DNA of 64,000 bases from Kappaphycus alvarezii (lineage: Eukaryota; Rhodophyta; Florideophyceae; Gigartinales; Solieriaceae), in assembly GCA_002205965.3 (NCBI GenBank), contig NADL03000112.1:124001-188000 (forward strand), written 5' to 3'. The notes under the pieces were generated by a model, which saw only the letters and a list, made by a program, of their open reading frames with translations, was not told the DNA's origin and did not search any database. Numbering within the stretch: the stretch's first letter is position 1; each line of letters starts with the position of its first letter. Positions 22,192 to 33,200 of the stretch are shown in pieces. The position numbers were made by a program, and so were the translations under genes.

Positions 22192-24978
22192 GACATGCAT
22201 TGACTTGGGCAACCAAATGGTTTCAGTTAATATTGACGGCAGAACCGTGAAGATGCCCCTGGATTTCGACAAAAGCACGCATCCTGAAGATTTAAAAGAA
22301 ACGGACAGTGAAGATTTCACTTCTAGCTATGACAGCGAAGATTCGGAACCAACTAACACTTTCGAAGTGGAAAAGGGTACCCTCGGGGGTTAATGAACAT
22401 GGCATGGGACGATTATGATTCCGGGTTTGAAACAGATGACGACTGGGATTCTAGGATAAGTTTGAAACCCGAATGTGTTTTTTTGCGATGATATCGAATC
22501 AAAGGACAGAATTCGGAGCATGAAAGAAGATTACCTTTGCAAAGAAAATAAGAATACGTCGAATTCCATATATGAAGATGTGAGCACGACGGAAGAGGTC
22601 CTTCAAAATATTGAGGTTGAGGATCAAGAAGAAAAAGGGCGCCAAATGGCAGAAATCCAAGGAAAAGTGCAGCACCTTCCCGCCCCCGCCTCACTGAAAA
22701 TATTCGACATGTTAACATCTTCCGAAGTAATTGCATGGAGCGTTTCAGATTTAAGACAAGCAAGTGTACCGGTTACTCACTCGTTCGAACTTACCGACAC
22801 TCAACCGATTTACCACAAGCCTAGACGTCAACCGCCAAAATATGACCAATTTATCTCAGAAAATGTTACAAGTATGCTGAAAAATGATATTATTCGACCA
22901 GTTTCATCCCCATGGTCGTTTCCAGTTGTGGTCGCACCAAAGAAGGATGGAAAGCTGCGTTTTTGCGTCGATTACCGACAACTGAACCAGAGAATGATAC
23001 CCGATCGATTTCCGATTCCGAACATGGAGGAGATCCTCGAGGACCTGAAGGACGGGAGATATTTCACCTCAATTGACCTTTACACTGGCTATTGGCAGAT
23101 TCCATTGGATGAAAAATGTAAGGAAAAAACAACCTTTACCAGCAAAGCCGGTACGTTCAGGTTCGAAGTGATGCCTTTTGGTCTCATGAATGCACCAGCT
23201 ACATTCCAAAGAATGATGAACGAGGTTTTGAAAGGACTTCCATTCGCAAGAGTCTATATCGATGATGTCGTCATATTCTCAGAAACATTGGATCAGCACA
23301 TCTCGCACGTCAAGACAGTTGTGGAGAGGATATCGGAGTATAGCTTGAAAATTAAGTTGAGCAAATGCTTCTTTGCGAAAACTTCTATCCAATTACTCGG
23401 TCATATCGTCGACCAAGAGGGAATTAGAGTGGATCCAGAGAAAACGAAAAAAAAAAGTTGGCACCAAGGCCCGCTTCAAAGACGGAGGTCCGAAGCTTCT
23501 TAGGACTGGCCTCATATTACAGAAGATTTATCAAAGATTTCGCCAAGACTGCAGCACCGTTACATGCCAGCACTACGAAGAACGGAAAATTTTACTGGAA
23601 CAAGGAAATGGAAACTGCATTTCAGGAGCTTAAAGATAAGCTATGTGTCCCCCCAGTTCTCATGTACCCAGATTTCAAGAGACCATTCGTTGTGGAGACA
23701 GATGCCTCAGAACGGTCTTTGGGTGCCGTTTTGTCCCAAAAAGATGAAAACGGAAGACTACACCCTGTTCAATTCGCAAGCCGAACTCTGAATGATGCGG
23801 AAAAGAGATACTCAGTCTGCGAGAAAGAAGCGCTAGCTGTCGTCTTCGCGCTGAAAAAGTTTCGCGTATACCTTTTATCACTCGAGAAATTTGTCTTGAT
23901 AACTGATCACCAGGCACTTAAAACAGCATTCCAAAAGAAGGATGTACATCACCGCTTGGCCCGATGGCTCGACATTTTCGCAGAATATCGGTTTGAAATT
24001 GTGTATAGACCCGGACGCAATAATCAGCCTGCCGATTACCTATCCCGCTTGAGGGACGCACTGATTCCAAATGAAAAAGCTTCGGAGGACATCGTCGGAG
24101 TCGCCGAGTTGCAGTTGCCGAACGATAACGAGTACGAAGCTAATATTCACGGACTGATCAAATTCCTCGATGGACTAGAAATGAGAAAGGTTGATCTTGA
24201 ACACAGAAATTGGGTACGCAGGAATCAAAAGGCTTTTACATTGTGGAATGGGAAACTCTTCCGGCACACTAAAGCCGGTCCCCGACTAGTGGCCCCTTTG
24301 AAAGAAAGAATGAAGATCTTGAGGACTTTCCATGATGAGCTAGGGCATTGGGATCTCGAAACAACCAAAAAATTCGTAACTGAGAGATTCTGGTGGCCCG
24401 GTATCCATAAGGACGTCTATAATTTCGTGAAAAGCTGCGACAACTGCCAAAAATTCACTCCAATACGAAGTATAAGACAACTCTAAGTTTTCCAGTTTCC
24501 GGTCTTTTGAAACCTTCTCAATTGACTTGCGGGCCCGTTCAAGGAAACTCTTCCGGAAACAAATATCTCCTTATAGTGGAACATCTTACTGGATGGCCAA
24601 TAGCAGTTGCAGTGAGGAGGCAAATGCTGAGGTGGTACTGAGATTCATCGAAAAAGAAATAATTGAACCGTTTGGTCTTCCAAAAAGGATCATCTCGGAT
24701 AACGCCCTTTGTTTTACTGCAACTTCACTGCTTCGTTTTTGAAGAGAAAGGGATTCAGCTGAAGACAGTTCTCGACTACGCTCTTATGTCAAACGGGAAA
24801 GCCAAAAAGATGATTGGAACTATCAAACGCGCACCTACTTTTTGGAATATTTTATAGGTAATCAACTGCATCCCTATTCGTTTGAAAGGCCTCATGTTTT
24901 AACAATAAGGCAACTTACATTAATGAAACAGAAGAAGAATGATGACGAGTCGGGACGTTCGTCTTGAGCGAGGGGGCG

Positions 24979-25570
24979 TGATATAATGAAAATTGTAGAT
25001 ATTCCTTTGCATGCTGCGCTGGCCGAGTTGGCATGCTGTGCTGGCTGAGTTGGCATGCTGCGCTGGCTGAGCTGTCACTGTACTTACAATTATATTTTTA
25101 ATTATTTTTAGAGGGATGCTTTGCACTGTACTGTGGCGGTGCAGATTTGGCACATAGATACTGTATAGGTGCAACCCGAATGTGAGGGTTGAAAACTCTA
25201 CATAAGGGGCTGTTTGCATGAAATGGTAGAACTACTTGGGAGCCAGCATACCCGAGCGGGGCGCTCAACAAGTTAAGCCAAACACAAAACATAAAGGAAG
25301 TTTGCAGACAACTTCAAGCCCAGTCCTAAATAGTTAGGAAGTTAGGAGTCAGCTTCAGACCCAAGAAGCACTTATTTTACCCTAGTCACTAAGCATAGGT
25401 GGTAGACCCTGCCTTTTTTATACTTGCTTGTAGCTCTCTCAACTCTCTTCTATATACACTCCCTTTTGTTCGTTCAAAAATACCACGGTAGCACTTTTGT
25501 CGCTCGCAACGCCTCCTTCTCAGGGTAATTGGTTCTGAGGATCTCTTCCCCCGCCGATTTACCCCTATCC
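24979..25570 (+). repeat. 3' LTR of gypsy-1 (third U3 type)
   Basis: 592 bases, TGATATAATG...CCCTATC. The U3 is unlike the other LTRs and has three 22-base tandem repeats (25009-25074, units gcatgctgcgctggctgagttg-like). From about 25300 it is the shared R-U5. It has no acidic ORF. Confidence 0.75.
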
Positions 25571-26012
25571 GAAACCATTAGCAGGCCCTATATTGCAAGT
25601 GCTTGAGCGTGTGTACCAACTAGAAAGTAGCTGATAGACCGGTTGACAAGCAGGCTGCGTTGGAGGGTGACCATCAACGCCGCATGTCGTTGGAGGAGAA
25701 TTGTCCTCACCCTGGAGTATTGGTCCAGGGCTCGGTTGGCGACCGCTCGGGCTACCTCCGTGATGTGACGGAACGCTTCGGGATGCCACCCACCGAGTGT
25801 GGAGATAAGAACGGGCACGAGTCTGTTCCTGTCAGGTAAGCTGGCTAAGAATCCCTGATATTTTCGTAGCTTGTCCGCATGGGCTGCGTTCAAGCTGGTA
25901 AGAGGGTTAAAGGTTCTCATTCTGAGGTGAGAAGGGACCAGCGGGTTCACGAAGGTCACATCGAAGTAATCGGAACCGCCGGTGGCGCCCGTCGCCCTGA
26001 TGTCCAGCCTTG
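25571..26012 (-). mobile_element. LINE-G: LINE-B-like RLE fragment
   Basis: The minus-strand frame begins within the nuclease: LDIRATGATGGSDYF then DVTFVNPL, the RLE pattern, followed by FNPLTSLNAAHADKLRKYQG and LISTLGGWHPEAF, which align with LINE-B (STLGGWHPDA) but with a different C-terminus. It is a sister family of LINE-B. It is 5'-truncated near 26012. Its 3' part abuts the 3' LTR of gypsy-1. The bases 26013-26077 carry nothing recognisable. Confidence 0.7.
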
Positions 26013-26077
26013 TTTTGTGTTCCCCGTGCGATTTATTTCAAGTACTGTTTTGTCGGCTAGCGACCGCATATTTGGTG

Positions 26078-28384
26078 GGTGGTAGATCTTTATTTGTCGT
26101 ACAATGTCGCATAGAGGCGTGCGGAGGGTATCATAAATTAACTACGGATGCGGGCGGCGGGTAGAAACTTGTCGCGCCTGCATTATTTGGAGACTAAATG
26201 CAAAACGGGTAACGAAGTCGCGGAGCTCCTGTTGAGGGGAGGAACCGCGACGGGAAGCAGCGAAGGAAGCAAGGCGGCGGAAAAAAGCCTTACCGTCGTC
26301 GCCCAAGGCGCCATAGATATCAATCCCGACGGGGGAGAGGAGGATATCGTTTCGGTTGCAGTAAGTGCCGTAATGACGATGTTTCTCGCGCTCTGCGAGT
26401 GTCGCGGCGGCGCCGGCAGTAACCGTACTTGGCGAAATGTGGCGGCGTGCGGAGGGGTGGGCAACAGTAACGTCGACGGCTATATCGGTACTGTGAAGCC
26501 CGTATGCAGCGGGTATGTAAATATCCATTCGTAGCACGGGGGACTCCGAATGCCCAGATGAGTCGGGAACCTGGTGGAAAAGCGGATGTTCGACGAGGGC
26601 GACGATCCCAACTTCCTTGCAGTAGCGGGCAAGAACGTTGCGGAGGATGTGGTGACGACGAGTCATTCCGTCTTCGCATTTGCAGGTCAACGCGTGTTGA
26701 CCACTTGGATCTAAGACGGGTGCGATGTCGGCCGAGCGGCGGGAGCAGACCGGACAGCGAGTAGATCCAGGGAATAGTGCAATGCCGAGACGTAGAGCCA
26801 GAGCGACTTTCCACGCAGAAGAGGACATGTACGTACCGCGGTGGGGGTGAGGAAGCGAAGAGAAAACAGACGATGCGGAGGATGTGCGCACGGAGAGGAG
26901 CCGTGCTCGGTCGTGGGCTGCTGCGGACGAGAACAAGCTATCGGACTTCGATAGCATGAGTTCAGTTGTGATCGCAGACTGGAGCCTTTCGCTGGGGACC
27001 GGCGATGAACAACGCTCGAAAAGAGCCGTAGCTGTAAGCGACGAAGACAGCTGCGGGTGGCGGGAGGATAAGAGCGAGATGGCAGACCGAGGGATCTCTT
27101 CCAAGTGGCGGTCCTGGGAAAGGGTAAGCAGGTCGGAGATAAGTCGAAAAGAATCAATTACAGATGCTGCGTATGCAGCCTCGGTAATGTCTGAAGTTTG
27201 CAGGAGACCTAGACCGCCCATTGAGAAGGGGAGAGAGGCTTGGAGCCAGGCTCGCTCTGGACAGGGCAGCTGCAGTTGGTGGAACGCTTCCCTCTGCTTC
27301 TGATCGAAGCTAGCGGCGAGAACCGCAGATTGAGTGGAGGGAAGCGCACGCAGCAAGTGCATGACCTTGGAACCGTTCGCGCAGAAGCGGTGTAAGTGAA
27401 AAGCCAATTGAGCATCATCCAAGTCTCGAAGGGATTGGAAGATGCGGTCAACTTCGTTTTGGCGGCCTGCGAAAAATTGGGAAACAAAAGCGTCCGAGCC
27501 AATCGGAGATCCCAGCACGATAAAACCAGGGGAGGTTGAAAAGGGGCAAGGAAGTGCCAAAGGGGAGTGGGAAGGGGAGAAGCCGTAAACTTGGGTCTTG
27601 GCAGGGTTGAGCTGGAACCCTAGTGGACCTCCTTCAAGCTGGATGAAACGGATGGCAGCAGCGGCTTGGGATCGAGGAAGAACAATGTTACAGTCATCTG
27701 CGTACCAAGCGTTCAGGGCAGGTGAGAACTTCTCCTGTACGATAGCAGAGCGGAGGAGAGCCAGGCAAAGAGCAAGGGACCGAGGGATCACCTTGCTGAG
27801 TGCCCTCTGAACTACGGACATAGTAGGGTCCGAAAGCAAGCTCTAGAGCATCGTAACAAGAGTGTACCCACCGTGCGAGGCCTCTGGCATGTGTCTGTAC
27901 GGCTTCCAGAATGCGCTGTCGGGAGATGCAATTGAAAGCGTTGCGAGCATCAATCTGGACCAAGACGTGATCGTGGAACTCGGATCTCTGGGAAAGACGA
28001 CGCACAGAATGAATTATTGCATCGGTGCCGTTCTTGACGCCTACCCCGACCTGATGGGGCAGAGGGTAAGAGCGGATGGCGGTGGTGGCTTTGTGTGCCG
28101 CGAGCCTAGAAATTAGGCGTCGGTATAGAAGCCCAACCGCGATCGGACGGATTCCCCCGCTTGGCTTCGGCAGCGCAGTAAGACGGCCTCCGCAGAAATA
28201 CGGGCGGCACGCGGCCGGCAGATCGCTGTTCAGACAGAGGTTGAAGAACTTTGTCAGGGCATGTAGGAAATCCCTCCCGGGCGTGACCCCACCTGCCGGG
28301 CGAAGCAGCATTCGCAGGAACACTGGGGATAGACCATCGGCCCCAGGAGCGGTTGAAGAAATATTTAGCTGCACCTGTGCACCA
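26078..28384 (-). mobile_element. LINE-A: R2-like LINE, longest copy (RT plus RLE)
   Basis: Minus-strand ORFs 27694-28443 and 26142-27839 cover the RT and C-terminal domains, with a frameshift near 27780 just after RT motif B. Visible motifs: APGADGLSP, LTALPKPSGGIRPIAVG, GVKNGTDAIIH, motif A VLVQIDARNAFN, motif B GTQQGDP, motif C WYADDCNIVL, then GFQLNPAKTQVYG. After the thumb comes a CCHC-type finger (CPVC...HALTC) and the RLE (LRMDIYIPAAYG, then DIAVDVTVAHPS). The 3' end is aataaagatctaccacc with no poly(A). It is 5'-truncated inside the RT N-terminal region. The enzyme would nick target DNA and reverse-transcribe its own RNA there. The frameshift and truncation make this copy inactive. 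Confidence 0.85.
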
Positions 28385-28469
28385 TTAAAATAACCCAAAA
28401 ATTCCCCTTGTGTACCTGAATATTGGCCATATTTGAAACCCAAAATAATTGCACCGGCAGATACTTATA

Positions 28470-28775
28470 GAATAAGAAGAAGACTTTACCAAGCAGAAAA
28501 GGGGGGGCTAGCGGCCCTCAAAAGGGGAAAAATCTATCCGAGCCAGGAACGGTCGAGTAGTCGTCGGTTGATCGCGACAGAAGTTCGTTGTTGTACGAGC
28601 GAACTGATAATCGTGAACAAGCGATCGCGCTCGAAGGCAGAGCTACTGCCTTTACGTAGTGCGATGTACTCAGCAATTCTGGACAGACCTCGTTCGGCAC
28701 CGGGACCGGGAGACCCGTATATATCGAAAGCCATCTGGTGGAAGTCGATACGTAGTTATACTTATATGCTGTTTT
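28470..28775 (-). mobile_element. LINE-H 3' end fragment, second copy
   Basis: Read on the minus strand it gives MAFDIYGSPGPGAERGLSRI and YIALRKGSSSAFERDRLFT, close to the plus-strand copy at 4120-4270. The 3' tail ccccttttgagggccgctag...ctgcttggtaaagtcttcttc is also shared. It is 5'-truncated where LINE-A sequence begins. It sits between two LINE-A copies that point away from each other. The bases 28385-28469 have no assignment. Confidence 0.55.
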
Positions 28776-29426
28776 CATTCGGAGTCACCCGTGCTACGAA
28801 TGAACATTTACATACCCGCTGCATACGGGCTTCACAGTACCGATATCGCCGTCGACATTACTGTTGCCCACCCCTCTGCACGCTGCCACATATTTACATA
28901 CCCGCTGCATACGGGCTTCACAGTACCGATATAGCCGTCGACGTTACTGTTGCCCAACCCTCCGCACGCCGCCACATTTCGCCAAGTACGGTTACTGCCG
29001 GCGCCGCCGCGACACTCGCAGAGCGCGAGAAACATCGTCATTACGGCACTTACTGCAACCGAAACGATATCCTCCTCTCCCCCGTCGGGATTGATATCTA
29101 TGGCGCCTTGGGCGACGACGGTAAGGCTTTTTTCCGCCGCCTTGCTTCCTTCGCTGCTTCCCGTCGCGGTTCCTCCCCTCAACAGGAGCTCCGCGACTTC
29201 GTTACCCGTTTTGCATTTAGTCTCCAAATAATGCAGGCGCGACAAGTTTCTACCCGCCGCCCGCATCCGTAGTTAATTTATAAATACCCTCCGCACGCCT
29301 CTGTGCGACATTGTATGACAAATAAAGATCTACCACCGCCACATTTCGCAAAGTGCGGTTAGTGTAGGCGCTGCCGCAACACTCGCAGAGCGCGAGAAAC
29401 ATCGTCATTACGGCACTTACTGCAAC
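28776..29426 (+). mobile_element. Older LINE-A fragment, split by a younger LINE-A
   Basis: Two pieces, 28776-28891 and 29345-29426, read in order through the RLE region of LINE-A (LRMNIYIPAAYG, DIAVDITVAHPS, then the AAATLAEREKHRHYG region). Between them lies a second LINE-A copy flanked by GCCACAT (28885-28891 and 29338-29344). The right piece is then interrupted at 29427 by the 3' end of LINE-B. Divergence from the younger copy is visible (ITV for VTV, several silent changes). Confidence 0.75.
28892..29337 (+). mobile_element. Younger LINE-A fragment inserted in LINE-A
   Basis: 5'-truncated at atttacatacccgctgc (in the RLE) and complete at its 3' end (aataaagatctaccacc). It encodes the last part of the nuclease and the C-terminus (GIDIYGALGDDGKAFFRRLA, MQARQVSTRRPHP stop), identical to the longest copy at the protein level. 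The 7-base duplication GCCACAT on both sides is from the host LINE-A, which shows target-primed insertion at a site inside its own family. Confidence 0.82.
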
Positions 29427-32125
29427 GGGGGGAACGTTTGGGTGTTTTACTCTTGGAAGGTATATCCGATCTATCCCATGGTTTTCCAGACAACCACAAT
29501 CGACTCAAAAAGGGTATACCGACACCGTAATGGGGAAGGAACTACGCTCCCTAAAATGCTACCTTCAGGCCAGCCATCAAGCAGGCCGCATTGGACATGA
29601 CGGCTGCTGCAGCGTGCCTTTGCATCAAAACACCCCGAACCTTTCCGTACGTCTCCAGTGCCCTCACAGCCACGTTCCTTGCCACGTCATTTAACACTGC
29701 ACATGCATCCGGGTGCCAACCTCCAAGAGTGGAGATTGGCACAGGCACGAGCCTACCTCTGGTGGAGGTCGCGATAAAGGATTGATATTTTCTCTGCTTT
29801 GCATTTCGCGCCGCATTCAGAGAGGACATCGGGTTGAAGGCCCTCACTCTTCTGTTGGAGGGAGCGAGGGGATTCGCGAAGGTAACATCAAAAAAGTCGG
29901 TCCCTCCGCTGCTTCCCATTGCCTGGATGTCTGGTCTCGTGCGGTGGAGACCATGGCGTGGCTCTACAACAGGATGACGAGCAGCTCTTGCCAGGTCTTT
30001 CGCGAGAAGGGTTACTTGGCGATCGTGTCGGTTGATCCGTTGGGCTCCATGCAAGCAGTGCATCAGGTGATCGCCATGTACATCGAGTGTGTCCGGGCAA
30101 TTCCTTCTCGGGCATGGCGTGCCAGGCTGAAAAAGTGGGACTTGACAGTAGTATTGAAGCCACACCGAGAATTCTCGAGGGTCAATGCTTGTCTTTAGTC
30201 CGGGGCATGGGGGACAATACACCCATTCCTTGGCTCCCGGGAGGGCCATAGACGCGCGAAACGCCTGCCTCCTCGAATCCCCAAGAGGAATTCGTTCTTG
30301 CACTGCTTCATGGATTGCGTCCGTCAGCGTCTTTTGCGAGCAAATTACACTAAACGGGATAATCCTAGACGGCAGGCAAGAGGTTGACCACCTCCGATGG
30401 GCATCTGCAGCTGCTTCATATGTTCCTAGCTCCTTCATAGGCGTTGGGAGCAAGGTCTTGCAAAGCTTGCTAGATGATGAGCTAGAAGCCAAGAACGCCG
30501 CAGCCGCGATGTTCTTCGCGGAGGTGAGTCCGATCCCAAGAGATGGTTTTCTCTTGTCCTTTGGTGTGACCGGCAGCTGGAGTTCTCGGAATACTTCCGA
30601 ATCCAGTACTCCCCCACCCAATTTTCGAACACAGTCCTCCATCATCCTGTCGAACTCTTCCGCTCCTTCTCCAGTGCAAGACGGGGGCACTACCCGCAAC
30701 AAACAGCCTACTTTGCAAACGCCAAAACAGTTACGCAGTAGCTGGAATGCCACTTGCCTATTCTCAAGGTCAGCAATGGCCTCGAGGAATGGTCTGAGGG
30801 ATGAGACATGGTTCGTAAAGGACGGTGTGGTGTATTCCTTAGTACCGACGGGGGCGTTCAGGACGGAAGTACCCTCGCTGTACTCTTGCTTAATCCCGTC
30901 TGGGTAGAGACTCTGTACTGACTCTGGAGGGGGTGTAGGCCACCAGATGGTGCACTTCGGCAGCGACAAGTGCAGTCCTCGGCTTTCACCATCCACGGAG
31001 AGAAGTACTTCGATGGCTTTGACGAGTTGGTCGTGGCGTTCGATAATGTACCCGTCATCGTGGTACCACAGTTGAAGTAACAACTTTGCCAAGTCTCTGT
31101 TCTCCCCTTTTTCTGACTGAAGAGTTTTTGTATTTTGAGGATAATAGGGTGCAGCACCAGGTTGAAGAGGAGGCCTCAAAGATTGTCTCCCTGTTGGGTC
31201 CCGCAGACGCTTCTTATTGTGTGACTACCTATCCACAGGAATGCGGGCTCGTTTGCATAGCAATATGAGACCCAAGGCTGTAACTCTGGGAATAGCTGTC
31301 TCACCGCGGTCAGAAAAGCGGGTCTGCTGCACATATTAAAAGCGTTCTTGAGATCGACAGTCAATAACCCATATGCCGGGTTATTGCCGTACTCCTGAAC
31401 GACTCGTCGGATTCCCGTGCACGACTGTGTCGGTACCCGACTTTGTGGCGATACCCACTAGGAGAGGTTGGAGGTAGTCTGCCGCCTTCTCGGACACTCG
31501 CTTCATTAAGCAACTACCGACTAACCTGCGCAGCGTCTCCCCAACGGCGATGGGCCTGGGCGACATGTCCTTCTTCGCCAACGGGGTAAGTGGAGCACCG
31601 GCGATCCAAGGAGCGAGAAGGGCTGGTGCTTTTCCAGTTGCTAAAACATTAACAAGTCTCGTAAGAGCTGCCAAAAAGCCTGAATTCCCCGATGAGGATG
31701 GACATCTTAGCAATTCTACCAGGTCGCAAGGCTTTAGACCTGAGCCTACGGGAGAGGATTCTGGTTTAAAAGCCCTGATAGCGCCAAGGACTTCGTCTTC
31801 AGTGATCGGTCGGAAACTGTCGTTGGAAGAAGATGTTCCCCTGACTGGAGTTGTTTCATCGGGGGCCTGCTGGGGATGTTTATCGATAAGGGCATCGATT
31901 ACATCACTGGTAGCTGGTAGAAGGCCTAGCGAGCGCAAAGCTTGTGCAGCCTTTCCGTACGCACCTTCTTTGGCCAGTTTTGTCGCCCGTTTTACATTGA
32001 CCTGTTGCTGGTCCGAAATGGAGAGCTCGTGCGGTGCGGTGTTTGGGCTGGTCGAGTGCTTGCGCCCAAAGTGTTCTGAAGTGCCCCGCGTTCCATAAAT
32101 CTATTCTTTCCCTCATTTTGTCCGT
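29427..32125 (-). mobile_element. LINE-B copy 1: RLE-LINE with YHDD reverse transcriptase
   Basis: Minus strand. N-terminal and finger region about 32125-31380 (SRPIAVGETLRRL-like block), palm motif A TVDLKNAFNM (about 31350), motif B GTQQGDN (about 31190), motif C WYHDDGYII (about 31070), then a long frame to 29551 with a finger CPRRNC...HLMHC (about 30090) and the RLE: TRPDIQAMG, then FFDVTFANPL (about 29930-29880), ISTLGGWHPDA, and the C-terminus ACLMAGLKVAF. The 3' UTR of about 120 bases ends in a C-run (29427) without poly(A). There is an in-frame TGA after motif B and a frameshift before motif C. The 5' end meets the LINE-E tail near 32125. Confidence 0.82.
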
Positions 32126-33200
32126 AATAGAATGCCACCGCTAACCGGATGTACTTCGTCGTCCATGCGCATATGGGCTCGCGACAGGATAGCTTGACCA
32201 ATGGATGACTAGAGGGTACAACTCAGTCGCTGGTATATACGGCGGCGGATAACGCCAAGTGTCGAGTGACACTTGGACGCGATCCGCGGAACTAACGCCT
32301 CGATATACGTAATTGTACCAGGGGAAGGGGCATCCAGGGAATCAAACGCAAGAGGTCTAAACGTGAAGATTGGGGTGTAAGGAGCAGAAGATGGGCCAGT
32401 TGAGGGAGCGGGGAGGCGTCGGGCGATGTTGCGTTCCCGAGTTGTAACCTTTTCGCGGGCCGCCAGTTCAGCAGCGCCTCCAGCAACCTGGGTCGCCTTG
32501 GTACGAACTGCGGCCTTGAACAGTGAGACGACAGTGATGTCACAGGCAATGGGGCGCAACGTTGTGCCTTCCGGGGTTGGTGGTGGTTGTACAAGGATAT
32601 CGGCGGGGTGGAGCTCAGTGCCCGAGACGAGGAATGGAACCTCTTGCCGAGTATACAGACTCGCGCCGCGGGTAACGTGCGTCGCAATCGCATTACATAG
32701 CGAGTTGTGGCGGTGACGACGGCCGAAACCAGGGCAGCAGATGTCGGCGGCATGATCCCCGAGGGTGTCCAAGGGGTGGTCACAGTGGTGGCAGTTGAGG
32801 GCCATGGAGTCATCATACAGTGGCAGTCCGAGGTGACGGCGGAGCATGGTCTGCCAGTGTGTAGTGTGGACCTTCGTAGCTGCCGTGGGGTGAGCGATGA
32901 GAAACGCCGCAGTGGGGCTGCAGCGGAACGCTAAGCCACGGATGCAATGTCGAATGTCGGCGTCGGGTTTGGGGCATTCTCCCAGGAGTCGTCGTGCCAA
33001 TGTACTCTTGCCCGCGCCTCTTGCTGCACCCGTTTGAGAAGAGTTAGTGTGTTGGTGGGTGAAGCAGCTAGAGTTGGAGGGTCCAGGGTGGAAAGGTCGA
33101 CTATTCCGGGGATGGAGAGGGTGAAACGGCGGAGAGAAGGCCCAGCCTGACGGAGGAGGAAGGAACGGCCGCCGCGATAGCGGCCAGAAGCTAGTGCACA
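32126..33200 (-). mobile_element. LINE-E: C-terminal half with CCHC finger and RLE
   Basis: The minus-strand frame 32209-33201 is open for 330 codons. It contains a pre-finger block (HWQTMLRRHLGLPLYDDSMA), the R2-type knuckle CHHCDHPLDTLGDHAADIC (CX2CX8HX4C), then the nuclease: LHPADILVQPP and ACDITVVSLFK, and the tail AFDSLDAPSPG...RRRIYQRLSCTL. The RT is missing because LTR-D copy 4 abuts at 33201. The 3' UTR runs to about 32126 and ends near gttagcggtggcattc with no poly(A). Its uninterrupted C-terminal frame makes it the best preserved LINE-E here. Confidence 0.8.

Larger units (their letters stand above)
18954..25570 (+). mobile_element. Gypsy-1: Ty3/gypsy with two unlike LTRs
   Basis: Parts: long 5' LTR (18954-20433) with acidic ORF; candidate primer-binding site starting tggtactcttgtg (20436); gag-protease (20521-22191); RT (about 22700-23450, YIDDVVIFS), RNase H (about 23690-23930, VVETDASERSLGAV) and integrase (about 24330-24800); polypurine-like gagcgagggggcg (24966-24978); 3' LTR (24979-25570). 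Internal sequence is very close to gypsy-2 and gypsy-3. It is broken, with several breaks. The two LTRs share only R-U5; U3 differs completely, and the flanks (gggct on the left, gaaac on the right) are not a duplication. The locus is therefore probably a recombinant of two insertions. It interrupts copia-2 on the left and LINE-G on the right. Confidence 0.85.

Noticed and set aside
25009-25074. Three 22-base repeats as a CRISPR-like array
   Set aside because: Units are directly adjacent with no spacers, and the context is a eukaryotic LTR.
26148-26534. Plus-strand open frame opposite the LINE-A nuclease (also at 28832-29266 and 46181-46516)
   Set aside because: It recurs only because LINE-A copies recur; it is the antisense of a GC-rich coding region and has no protein-like composition.
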